Notes under the pieces: model-generated | What the model was told of the DNA's origin: nothing | What the model saw: only the letters and a program-made list of their open reading frames with translations | Databases searched by the model: none | Translations under genes and position numbers: made by a program | In this document: piece by piece, positions 44,303-55,589 of the stretch | How positions within the stretch are numbered: position 1 is the first letter of the stretch | Layout of the letters: the number at the start of each line of letters is the position of its first letter | NCBI GenBank assembly: GCA_002914845.1 | Contig: JXTC01000250.1 | Location: 282,285 to 346,284, forward strand | Direction: 5' to 3' | DNA length: 64,000 bases | From: Trema orientale | Lineage: Eukaryota; Streptophyta; Magnoliopsida; Rosales; Cannabaceae

Positions 44303-44680
44303 GCAATCGTAGAAGGAACATTGAAAATGTGTTGCACTTTTATAGTAGTTCTTCCATTCTAAGAAAGCTCCTTTTTCTTTTGTCCTCTAAATAAATTTGA
44401 TATTGAGTTAGCAATCTATGTAAGGACTCTCCAATAGTCCAATATCAGTTCTAACTTACAAGTTTCTATTAATCAAAAAAAAAAAAAGCTTACAAGTTTC
44501 TAAAATTTAAAAAGCTCTTTAGTGCTGCTGTTAGTGAAAACCTGCATTCACAAAAATAGTTTGTAAATTGACATATTATATGTAGAACTAATTTCTAATG
44601 CTAATTTATACAGAAATTATAGTTAATTTCTTTTTTTTTTTTTTACACTTCATTTTATTAAGTACTTTATATATATATGG
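44303..44680 (+). repeat. Local duplication, copy 2
   Basis: Second copy of 43400-43756, about 900 bp downstream in the same orientation. It differs by substitutions and by a short partial repeat of CTTACAAGTTTCT with a poly-A. At its TA-rich end the MITE copy C is inserted; copy 1 lacks it and reads on into GTGAGGTTTCAATGG. Confidence 0.7.
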
Positions 44681-44926
44681 TCACTAATCTGGTAGGTATT
44701 TTTTTTTATCAATAGGTAGATAGTATTTTATCTAATTAAAATTCGTTACGTACGTCTTTTTATAATAAAAGTGAAGAGAGAAAAGTCTTAAATAATGTGT
44801 ATTTATTTTTATTTTTTTTTTCAACTATTCAAATTATGATAGCTGTTAGATTATATAATTCAACGGCTAAAAAAAATATCTATGCATAGAAAAAAAAAAA
44901 AAAAAAACCTACCGGATTGGCAACCT
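44679..44926 (-). mobile_element. TA-targeted MITE family, copy C
   Basis: Reverse orientation: the left end is GGTCACTAATCTGGTAGG (the GGGCACC-type end) and the right end is CCTACCGGATTGGCAACC. The interior palindrome is diverged (TTAGATTATATAATTCAACGGCT). It sits in a TA tract. Confidence 0.65.
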
Positions 44927-45122
44927 TTTTTTCTAGCCGTTGGATCATCATCTAACAATGATCTAACGGCTAAAATGAGATGCATGAAAAGACGTGCATC
45001 ATTAATGTTTTTTCTCTCTCCTATTTTTTTAATATAAAAAAATATGCAAAAAAATTTTTCATTGGCCCAATTGATACCTATGCATAGGTAAAAAAAAAAA
45101 AAAAACCTACTGGATTGGTGCC
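44927..45122 (+). mobile_element. TA-targeted MITE family, copy D (5'-truncated)
   Basis: Starts within the poly-T/AGCCGTTGGATCATCATC part, directly against copy C, and ends CTACTGGATTGGTGCCC. The first roughly 45 bp of the family are missing. Confidence 0.65.
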
Positions 45123-45630
45123 CATAGATAAATGGACAAAGTATATAGATTGAATCCGATTTACATACCAAGTGTATCATTCTTATACTGAATGATTGAA
45201 TAAATTAATTTATACCATGTATATCAACTGATATGCTAAGTACATTAAGTTTTAAACTGAGTAAATAGTTTCTATACTAGCAATTTCTATATGCACCCAT
45301 TTAACTAAAAGAACTAAAACCCTCGGGGGGGAAGAACGAAAAAAGAACTGTAAAAACTAAATTTTTTAAAAAAATAATAGTGATAAAAATGTGTATGATC
45401 ATTTTGCTAAAAGTCTCCTTTGCTACCTATGAACAGTAATGGGCCTATTTCCTGTCCACTCTTGTTGGGCGGACTGGTCCGTCACTGAGTCGATCCAAGT
45501 GCCTCGAGCCCAATCACCTTAAGATCAGACTGAACTCTCAGCCTCGTAATGGATTAGTCTATTTCTTTTCAGGCCTCAATTGACTAGAGGACCTTCCCAA
45601 AACAAAAGATAGAGCTGTTGTCGAAAAAAA

Positions 45631-45881
45631 TGACATGAATAGGACAAACTTGGGTCAAAATGACCTTTTCGTGTATTTTTCTAAAAATAATATTGTTAGG
45701 AGTATCAAGGACTTTTTAACAATTAAAAAAAATAATTATTTATGAATATTTTTATGGTCAAGAAGTTCTTAACCATAGATCAAGATATCCTTGATATTCC
45801 TAAAAATATCATTTCAAAGAGGAAAAAAAAAAAAAAAACACAAAAGAGTCATTCTAGCACAAGTTAGTCCTACCCATGTCC
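45631..45881. mobile_element. Foldback element with about 95-bp terminal inverted repeats
   Basis: Left GACATGAATAGGACAAACTT and the reverse complement of the right end, GACATGGGTAGGACTAACTT, start the arms. They stay alignable through AATGAC(C/T)(T)TTT..GTGTTTTT and TTAGGA(G/A)TATCAAGGA. 251 bp, no coding sequence. Confidence 0.6.
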
Positions 45882-46419
45882 TTTTTTCGCTGCTGTCCAC
45901 ATACTGGACTTCCTAATTAAACCTACGCCTTTATAATTGCTAATTCTTTTGTCATCACAAGCCACCTATCGTGAAATGAAGAATAATACGTACATAAAAC
46001 ATGTTAAAAGTAATTATAATTTTAAGACGTACACGAGGGCCATACAGGTAAGAAGTATTTTTAGGAAATCCTAAATACATTCTCTTTTGCATTTTTTTTT
46101 TTATACTTGTTATTCTCACTAATGATACATGAATTTCACTGTAATTTGTTATATTATTAAAATATGAAAATTTATGTTGTGTCTGAAAGGTATAAAATAT
46201 TTATAATGTAGTTAGTATTGTGCATACTCTTAATAGTATGCGCTTCGAAACTTTGTGATACCACAACAAAACTATATAAGTAAATTATATCTGCAAACTG
46301 AAAAAAATTAAAAAGAAAATACTACTACCCATATAAGACATTAATTCCTTATGTATAATATGTAACATAACCACAGTCTAACATGAGAACTCAAACTAAC
46401 TTTATATATATTTATATAT

Positions 46420-46662
46420 GGGCACCAATCCAGTAGGTATTTTTTTTTTTACCTATACATAGGTATTAATTAGGCCAATGAAAAAAATTTTTGCACATTT
46501 TTTTATATTAAAAAATATGAGAGAGAAAAAGCATTAATGATGTACGTCTTTTCATACATCTCATTTTAGCCGTTAGATTATTGTTAGATGATGATCCAAC
46601 GGCTAGAAAAAAAATACCTACACATAGGTAAAAAAAAAAAAAAACCTACCTGATTGGCAACC
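46420..46662 (-). mobile_element. TA-targeted MITE family, copy E
   Basis: Full copy in reverse: GGGCACCAATCCAGTAGGTA to CCTGATTGGCAACC, with TA-rich flanks on both sides. Confidence 0.7.
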
Positions 46663-46683
46663 TTTATATATATATATATATAT

Positions 46684-46799
46684 CGTCTTTTCATACATCT
46701 CATTTTAGCCGTTAGATTATTGTTAGATGATGATCCAACGGCTAGAAAAAAAATACCTACACATAGGTAAAAAAAAAAATACCTACCGGATTGGCAACC
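46684..46799 (-). mobile_element. TA-targeted MITE family, copy F (half copy)
   Basis: Repeats the right half of copy E almost letter for letter from CGTCTTTTCATACATCTC to GGATTGGCAACC, after a TA repeat. It looks like a recent local duplication rather than an independent insertion. Confidence 0.65.
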
Positions 46800-47415
46800 T
46801 ATATATATATATATATTTTTAGAGAGAACACTATCACATAATTATAATTATAAATGAATAAATTAGTAGTACTGGTTTTCTTCACCAAATTCACCACTAA
46901 TAATTTTTTACTAAAAGGAGTGTTAGGTTAGCATGTTTGACATGCATGAAGTGTCATGTGTCTAGCTAATCTCAATTTTTTTATTAGGGTGGAGTTCATG
47001 TAAGTTCTATCATAAGTTGTAAATAAATATCTGAAATCAGACTAATACGAGGGATGGTAACAATGCTCTCGTTTCTTCCACTAAGAAATTTTAGATTCGA
47101 ATCGTCACCGTCACAGTGATCGAAAATTTATAAGCAATTCACTTAGAGAATAATCCATTAATCAACAAGACAAGTACCTTAGTAGAGAAATAGGGCCCAT
47201 CAAATGAATATTTTTCATTTTCATATGACAAATGGGAAACACAATGATACGTAATTAACATTTTCCCAATTTAGTCTTGTACTTTGTCACGCAAAGGCTC
47301 AAGATGCTACAATGTAGCTTTAACAAATGCTTATTTTTCTGATATTTGTAGTTGTATGCAAATGGATTATAAATCCCGTGTGTCAAATATATATATATAT
47401 AACTATATATATATA

Positions 47416-47643
47416 GGTTGCCAATCCGGTAGGTATTTTTTTTTTACCTATGTGTAGGTATTTTTTTTTAGCCGTTGGATCATCATCTAATGGTGATCCA
47501 ATGGCTATAATGATGTACATAAAAAGACGTACATCATTAATACTATTTCTCTCTCTTATTTTTTAATATAAAAAAATGTGCAAAAAGAATTTTCATTGAC
47601 CAAATTGATACCTATGCATAGGTAAAAAAAAAAAAATACTATC
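47416..47643 (+). mobile_element. TA-targeted MITE family, copy G (3' end missing)
   Basis: Starts GGTTGCCAATCCGGTAGGTA, keeps the palindrome AGCCGTTGGATCATCATC / GTGATCCAATGGCT and reaches ACCTATGCATAGGTA plus poly-A, but the GATTGGTGCCC end is replaced by TA repeat. Confidence 0.65.
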
Positions 47644-47649
47644 TATATA

Positions 47650-48425
47650 TATATATTAAGCCTGAAGCTCAAAACTCTGATAGCTTCTTTGATCACCATT
47701 CTATTTTTAAAATTTTTAAAAAATTCTTAATTTTTTCATGATATGATTGGTCCTATTATTATTTTNTCTTTGTTATGATTGGTTGTAATATATACATGTA
47801 TTATATAATATTGTATTTAATTTAATATTAATGATACTGTATAATAAATTTAGTTTATCGAATCGAATAAATGATTGTACTACATTCGTCTCATCAAAAT
47901 AAATATAGAGAGAGATAAATACATAATTTAATGTTTTATAAAATATTATATTTAATTTAATATTAATGATTCCTTATATTAAATTTAGTTCATCGAACGT
48001 CAAAAAGTTGTGTTACATTCGTCTCATCAAAATAAATAAAGAGATAAAATATTTTTTGATGTTGAAATACATTGAACCCAACTATATCTTTGATCACTAT
48101 TCTATTTTTAAAATTTTTAGAAAAATCCTAATTTTTTCATGATATGATTGGTCCTATCATTATTTTTCTTTGCTATGATTGGTTGAAATATATATTAGTT
48201 GAAATATATACATGTATTATATAATTTTGTATTTAATTTAATATTGATGATAGCTTATAATAAATTTAGTTCATCGAACAAATGGTTGTGTTACATTCAT
48301 CTCATCAAAATAAATATAGAGATAAATATATTTTTTAATGTTGAAATATATTGAATCTAACTATAAATTAAGCTTAATATATGTAATATTAATACAAGTC
48401 GCGCAAAGCGTGGTATAACGACTAG
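47650..48425 (+). mobile_element. Helitron-like non-autonomous element (3' end recognised)
   Basis: The right end has a GC-rich short hairpin-like CGCGCAAAGCGTGG about 10 nt before ACTAGT, which fits the Helitron rule of a small hairpin followed by CTRR and a host T. The body contains an internal tandem duplication of about 401 bp (GATCACCATTCTATTTTT at 47691; GATCACTATTCTATTTTT at 48092). The left end is not certain. No helicase is encoded. Confidence 0.45.
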
Positions 48426-48429
48426 TATA

Positions 48430-49780
48430 TATATATTGGAGAACTAACGGGTTTTAGATTAGTGTTCTTTAACTATGACAAGTGGTGTTTCTTATACACT
48501 TCCCCGCTACATTAAAGTCTGACATACTATTTTAAACTTTATCTTAGAGCGGAAAACTCATAGATACATTATGACCATAAAATGGATATCTAGTGTTGTG
48601 CTCTGTCACGCATAGGAACAGAAGGATACAATATAGCTTTAGTGGTACATATACACACGAAATTGTATACGCAACCCAACAAAGCAAAAGATCTAAAACG
48701 GTGCAGCCAGCCATGGTGAATGAATTACTAGATGCTTTGTTAAGGACACGGGGCAAGCGCCGTGGCATGCAGCCAAAGAGGGATTGGGTCTCAGTACTCA
48801 GTACTGGCTTTGACTTTCCGTCTCAGGCATTGCCGCTGGAATTGGCTGAAAACAAGAGGTTTAATTAGACTTAAGCTTTAGGGGTCAAATATCAATGTGC
48901 ACATACGAATTTGTATGAACCATATGATTATGTGTAAGCCACTGCCCTTTACTGCTTCATGCAACCGCACATTTGGCCCTAATTTGTTAGCACTTTTTAA
49001 TAATGTTATGCAGTTTCTCTGTCGCTTATGTAGCAGTGCACCGTGCACGTGCGACAAATTTTGTTTACTGAAATTACCCCCAACTCCCCTCCAGTCCTCC
49101 ACCCACCTATTTCGCTCTTTGCTCGAAAAGACGAAATTACCCCTGCCGTTGTTAATTTCAATTTGGTTGAGTATGCTTTATGGTCTTATAAGAAAAATGT
49201 AAAGCATAATTAAAAGGCTAGGCCCCATTGAGTTGAAGAAGTTCATGGAACTTTAAGTCTGTCCCATATGGTCGTTGAATCGTTTTTTGTTAGTAGGTAG
49301 GTCTATGTACGTACATCTTAAGAATTTTTCAGGCACTAGTTTTGAATTAAATGTGTAGCACATTCTTTTATTGGATTGTCAATACATTTGTTAATTTGTC
49401 TAATAATCTTGACTTGGAGTTAAAAAAGACATGTTACTACTAATTTGAGTAACAATAACAAAATTGGTTCAGAAAATTTCTGTTTAGGTACAATATCAGA
49501 TATTTAGATCCTTTATTACCACTGACCATGTCAAAGAACAAAGACTAAAAGTAAAAAATAATTTCAATTAAGAGGAACTTCTTTGTTTTTTTTTTTTTGG
49601 AAAAAATAATTTCAATTAAGAGGACCTTCTTTTTTTTTCTTTTTTTTTTAATAATATTGAGGGGGAAAAAAATTAAAGAGAGTTGTGGGGGGCTATTTAT
49701 GTCTATAAAATTATTGTTGGAAGGTGGCAGCACTTTACGTCCACGTGAACAGATTCTCCATGACTGTTTCTGCGACCATT
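48430..49780. other. Spacer, no gene recognised
   Basis: The stretch 48590-49150 is less AT-rich and has open frames of 74-101 codons on both strands (e.g. MVNELLDALLRTRGKRRG from 48714), but none could be named and no splice pattern emerged. Confidence 0.4.
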
Positions 49781-49785
49781 CCTTC

Positions 49786-50053
49786 TATAAATAAACCTCC
49801 ATTTATAGTAATGCCTTAGCCTAGATCGATCTCCAGAGAAAAATCAGAGCTTAGTTCGGCTCTGTTCAGCTTCATTTGAATCACAATGTAAAATATTTGT
49901 AAAGCTCTTGTTCAATTTCACCTGCATTGTTTTTGTTATCATAACTCAATTATTCTAAATTTGGCTCTATATATCTCATGTTGGAGCTCTCAGTTCTTCT
50001 CTCGATGAAATAATGAAGGCGGTTTATATACATAGATCTTTCCTGGATTTGAG
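49786..50053 (+). promoter_or_regulatory. Probable promoter and 5' non-coding exon of the lipase gene
   Basis: A TATA box (TATAAATAAACC, about 49788) is followed by a leader without a long ORF and by a strong donor, GAG|GTACGTA at 50053/50054. A good acceptor (TTTCTTTATTCAG ending at 51784) lies just upstream of the lipase ATG. Joining the two gives a 1.7-kb 5' UTR intron. The alternative is an unrelated non-coding transcript. Confidence 0.4.
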
Positions 50054-51866
50054 GTACGTATACTGTTTTATTTTTAATATTGTCCTTTTTTTTTTGCTAT
50101 TATTACTATTGTTACTATGAATATTTCAGAGGAATTTTTCCCAGAAAAATAAAGACTATAATATTGGTGATTATTCAAGTTGTTTCAGTGCTTTTGTTAT
50201 CTAAATCCAGAAATAAGCAATATTTAAACCAGGAATAAATTTTAATTAGAGCCACCCCTTTTACTTATTTGTAACATGAACTCTTTTATAAGAAACAAAA
50301 GAAGTATAGGCAATTTGATATAAAATGTTGATTGGAGTCTACCATATATAGCAATCTTGGTACGTATAAGAAAAATATGTCATATTAGAGAGAATAAGAA
50401 GAAAAATTAGAAAAGATCAAAAAGCTTTTTAGTCTTTGAGTTTACATATGGGGAGAATCAAATGAATAAATTCTGGAACAATACCACCAGTTTCTTTGTC
50501 TTGTTCACTCAGTTCTGTCAGAAACGTTCCTAGTTTTCATACTGGATTCTCATTCTCTCACTTTTTTTTTTTGAAAAAAAATGAAAAAAGAAACTAAATA
50601 TAAAATGAATATAATTATAGATGGGAGATGATCACTTTAATGAGATATTAAAATTGAGTTATGGTTGTTTAATTATGTAATGCAGTCTAATAATTCCACC
50701 TGGCGCACATGCAAGTCGGTTGGTTTATTAATAGGTCCCACCAACAACCATGTAGATTTACATCTATTCTTAATATCTTTTTCATTTTTCTCCAATATAA
50801 TCTCAGATTGGCAACACAATTGAAACCATTGAGTTACTACATTGATATTTCCGAACTGCATATATGATTTAAAGTTTTTTGAGCCTTGTATGTATATTGT
50901 CTGGCTTCTAATCTCACATATCTTAATTACGATAACACCAAGAGGCCAAGTTAGTGAAAAAATTATTTATTCAAAACACTCAAAAAAGTTGGAGAAAGAG
51001 ATTTTTAGACGCGGTTCAAAGTCATCCCTCGAGATTAACAACATACGATTTACATTATAGGTACATAACAAAACTTTGCTATTTTCTAATCTTTGTTTTA
51101 CTTCAACTAATTCGGGTCTAAAAAAGTTCCTAAAATTTTAAACCGAGTACTTAAACACTAACCATCTGGACACAATATACAAGTTAAAACAAGTAAAAAA
51201 CATTAATGTAGAATATCAGGTATTAAATAATAACGAAATGTGACTCGTCTATGACCTAGTTTTCATAAAATTTGACGACAGTGTCGTCCACGGCTCTCTT
51301 AAATATATTATCTTAGTCTAGCACTATAAGCACGTCATGTTGGCTTTAATCGTTTGAGCATAGATTTCTACTACTACTACTAGCTATAAGACAAGTTCAT
51401 AGTAAGTAACTATAGTAAAGGAAAGATATTCTCGGGTATAACTATTTCCTGATTCAATCATGTTTTGTCTATTTGAGAGTACATATATATTAAATACACA
51501 TGCAATTATAACCTTTAGAACATATTCATGCCGGTTTCCAATTACTTAGGCTATTGTTATTATTATTTTTTGCCTAGTTTGAAATGTTATCCGTTATTAA
51601 CAAGAAGACTTAATACCTCTTTATGTTCGCTTATAAGGTCCATCGCCAAGACTTGCTTTCGTTTCAAGAACTTGGCCAAAAACCTCGAAAAGTTCTGAAA
51701 TTTGGAGTCTCTCGAGTCCTCTCCAGCATAGAGTTATATACATTTACGCTTACTAAGTTCACATTTTTTTCTTTCTTTATTCAGAGCCAGTTATCCCAAC
51801 TACTAAGAATTAAGCCAGTTTGCCAAAAGAAGTTGTGCACGAGCAGCAAACTTGGTTATTACAACC

Positions 51867-54537
51867 ATGGCATGTACGTCATTCAGCATTCCCACCTCTC
51901 CAAGGAGAGGAGGCACCTTCAAAGACCATGTCAGCGGCCTTCGCAAGTCGGAATCGAGCAAAGATCTCCGAAACCGAGCCACACTCCGAAGATGTTATTC
52001 TGATAACCATCTAGTTTGCTGCATCAATAATCGGATTCATGCTACATCAACACAGGCGCCAAAGCTTAAGAACAGTCGCTCAATGGGAATTTTCCCATTT
52101 CAGTTTTCAGGTTCAATTCTCCCGAATTCGCTTCGGTCGTTTCTGTTTGATCCCGAAACGAGTAAGGATATGAGTGTGGTAGATAAGGAGACAAATGTGA
52201 GGGAGGAGGAGAACAGTGAGGGGGTAAGTAGTAATAGTAGTGGTGAAGGGCAGGGGATAAAGAGAGCTAATTGGGTGGAGAGACTAATGGAGCTTAGAAG
52301 TCAATGGGTCAAGAATAGGCAGCAAATTGAAGGAGATGGTGTTTGTGATGATCATGATCAAGAAGATGTGGATCATCATCATTGTGGTTGTGATGGAGAA
52401 GAGGGTACCGGTTGTTTGGTGTGTTATAGTTCAGATGAAGAAGAAGAAGAAGAAGAAGAAGAAATTGGAGAAAAGAGATTGGACCAAGAATCGTTTTCAG
52501 GGTTTCTGGTCAGAGTACCCTGGTCTGGTACCAAACTGTTCTCTCAGCTAGCATTCTTGTGCAACATAGCTTATGTTATACCAGATATAAGGGTAAGTAT
52601 CTCTCTCTCTCTCTCTCTCTTTCACTTGTTTGGTTAGCTTAGAAAAAAGAAGAAAAATAACTTGATTTCATTAATTTTCAGCCAAAAGATTTGAAAAGGT
52701 ATTTTGGCCTACAATTCGTGACATCTTCCTTGGAGAAGAAGGCAGAGGCAGCTGCAGTCAGAGCAAGATTAGACCAAGACTCTACTCAGGTACCTGTAGC
52801 TGCTTCCTTAGAGGATAACAAATCTGATACTTCAGATAATGGAGCAGTGGATTCAGAGCAAAAGCTTCCAATCCGTGCTTCTGTGGCATATGAAATCGCT
52901 GCCTCAGCCGCGTCTTATGTCCAATCCAAGGCTAAAAGCATGTTTTCGCTCACCTCCGAATCTAAGCCAGAGGATTCATCTGAAGGTGGTCAAGAACAAG
53001 CTGGGTTAGAGGAAGGGGAAAGCTCGTCGTCCCGGGTCTATAAATCGGAGGTTGCGGCTTTTATGGCAGCGTCGACTATGACGGCAGTGGTGGCTGCAGG
53101 GGAAAAGGAAAAACTAGAGGCAGCTAAGGATCTTCAGTCACTTCACTCTTCACCTTGTGAATGGTTTGTCTGTGATGATTCCAGTACGTACACTCGCTGC
53201 TTTGTTATTCAGGTAATCAATTTGGAAAAGTAACAAAAAGTTCGTACTTTTTAAAGAGCATTCGAGGTAGAAAGTAACATAATGATGTGGATTTAAAATT
53301 ACAAGGCCTTATATTTTTTAACTTGTGTTTTGACTTTGCAGGGCTCTGACTCCCTAGCGTCTTGGCAGGCAAACCTCTTCTTTGAACCTACCAAGTTTGA
53401 GGTAAGAACAATTGATAACTATAGCTCTCAACTTCAAAAGACTACTTATCATAATATAATATGCGTGCATACATTTTTGCAGGAAACAGATTGTCTTGTT
53501 CATAGAGGGATTTATGAAGCTGCAAAGGGAATCTATATGCAATTCATGCCCGAAATAATCGAACACTTGAACAAGTACGGGGAGAGGGCAAAGCTTCAGT
53601 TCACTGGACATTCTCTTGGGGGAAGCCTATCTCTCTTGGTTCACTTGATGCTGCTAACCAGGAAGGTTGTCAACCCATCTGCTCTCCGGCCGGTTGTTAC
53701 TTTTGGCTCTCCGTTCGTGTTCTGTGGCGGCCAGAAGATACTCGACAAGTTGGGGTTGGATGAGAACCAAATCCATTGTGTTATGATGCATAGAGATATT
53801 GTCCCCAGAGCCTTCTCTTGCAACTACCCTAACCATGTTGCCAATGTCCTCAAACGTCTAAATGGCTCCTTTAAGGCTCACCCTTGTCTTATACAAAATG
53901 TAAGTACCAATACCGTCACATATTAAATTACCAAAACCTTTAAAAAAAAAGTTTCAAATTTATGTGGTTTTTGAGTTCTAGCTAGTATTGAAGAGCTTTA
54001 TTTAGAATATAGTACAAAGACCATAAAAAAATAAGAAGTTATTCAAATTAGAATATCTCAAGTAGTTCTTTAATCATTTTTACTAATCACTTTGACCAAT
54101 GTCTATTTTCTCAAATGCAGAAATTGTTGTACTCTCCAATGGGCAAACTGTTCATTCTTCAGCCAGATGAGAGGTCATCTCCTCCACACCCTCTACTCCC
54201 TCCGGGTTGTGCCCTCTATTTCTTGGACAAAAACCAACGTGGATTCTCTTCAAGTGTCCTAAGGGCCTTCCTTAATAGCCCCCACCCTCTAGAAACCTTA
54301 AGTGACCCTACAGCCTATGGTTCAGAAGGTACAATCCTAAGGGACCATGACTCGAGCAACTATTTGAAGGCTGTAAATGGAGTCTTAAGGCAACATACTA
54401 AGATGGTTGTTAGGAGAGTAAGAAAGGAGAGGAATCTTTTGTGGCCATTGCTCACTTCACCATCGCCACACTCCTGGAGCCATGAAAGTAATATGGAGAA
54501 CATAAGAGTGAAAAAGGAGATTATGTCCGGAGTTTGA
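51867..54537 (+). CDS. PLIP: Plastid lipase (PLIP family, class 3 lipase fold), 5 exons
   Basis: Exons 51867-52592, 52682-53212, 53342-53401, 53483-53899, 54121-54537; all GT-AG, frames join, 716 aa. PLIPs are phospholipase A1-type enzymes on plastid membranes that release fatty acids from plastid lipids for oil or jasmonate precursors. The N-terminus ([16 protein letters not shown]) is transit-like. A region with an all-Glu run (from (GAA)n near 52437-52462) precedes [20 protein letters not shown]. The catalytic domain has TGHSLGG (Ser483), HRDIVPR (Asp544) and RDHDSSNYL (His654), a complete triad. It ends [14 protein letters not shown]. Start: first ATG in the open frame, giving the family-like MACTS. 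Gene order (next to the nucleotidyltransferase) points to PLIP1; length is nearer PLIP2, so the exact paralogue is open. Confidence 0.9.
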
Positions 54538-55150
54538 GAGTAATGAAGAATATTTGCACTTAGAATTTAATATGTCTTGTACAATTTTTTTTTTTTCCAT
54601 GCGAATTGTGTAACATTTTTATTCACCTTTGTACCTATGTCACTCGTATAGAATTCACTAATACTTGTCAATAATTCTAACACAAGATATATAGTACTAC
54701 TTTTGTGCACAATTTTTTTCATTCAATTAAATCTTCATCACTATCAACCTTGCTCCTTATTTTATTTTATCTTTTTAAGGAAGAAATTAGCATAGTAGAA
54801 AAAAGAAGCTTATTTATGTTTTTGTTCTCTCAAAGCTCTTCGAAAAATTGGAGGAAATTGCAGAGTGAAAATATGGAAGACAAATAAATATAAGTAGAGA
54901 GACTTACATTAAACAATGATTTAATTTTTTAACCACATAATTTTATATAATGCGCTCCTAAATTGAGAAAACATATGATTGTTTAAATTAATTTTACCAT
55001 ATTTTTGGTGCAGTAAATAAGTGTTTCTAGTAGTACTCAACACGGGATAATAATATCTTGTTCAAGGTGTGTGCCTTTTCTTATCTGCCCATAACTATTA
55101 CTCCAAAACCTTGAAATAATTGACTGTGTGAAATGAGAAGTGGAAAAATT
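54538..55150. other. 3' flank of the lipase gene, no gene seen
   Basis: AT-rich, probably the 3' UTR and spacer. Confidence 0.5.
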
Positions 55151-55153
55151 AAG

Positions 55154-55588
55154 CACTTGTTTGGATTCACTTTCATTTTTTGTTTTTTGTTTTTTAAACA
55201 AAAAAATGAAATTTTTTTTGGAAGTTTGCTTGGCAATTTTGTTTTTGTTTTTTGTTTTTAAAAATTGTTGCCAAAAATTTTAAAAAAAATGGTAACAAAA
55301 TATTTCTAATACCTTTTTTTTTTTTAAACAAATTTCAAAAATAAAAGAACATACAAATATTTGTACTCAAGTGCGTACATACATATATATATATATATAC
55401 ACAAATATAAGTCTATATGACTTTCTCTATCATTATTTGTATTTTATTATTTTTGAAAACAAATAGTGAAATAAAATTTGGCAAGCATGTTTTTTATTTA
55501 TAAAATTTGAAAATCAAAACAAAATTTTTATTTCTGTTTTCAATTTATTTAAACAAAAAATTAGAAGTGAATCCAAACAAGTCCTAAG
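55154..55588 (+). mobile_element. MITE-like element, copy 3 of the 10.2-kb family
   Basis: Starts CACTTGTTTGGATTCACTTT and ends AGAAGTGAATCCAAACAAGT. It matches copy 2 (10600-11025) nearly word for word: GGAAGTTTGCTTGGCAA, AAATTGTTGCCAAAAATTT, AACATACAAATATTTGTACT and the TA microsatellite near 55385. It lies between the lipase and nucleotidyltransferase genes. Confidence 0.75.
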
Positions 55589-55589
55589 C

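Noticed and set aside
15639..47643. CRISPR-like array made by the repeated short elements
   Set aside because: Copies are dispersed, in both orientations and irregularly spaced, in a plant nuclear genome; they are MITEs.
48593..49202. Overlapping open frames on both strands and a miRNA-like word near 48770
   Set aside because: The word resembles but does not match miR169 or miR399, no hairpin partner was found, and no protein was recognised.
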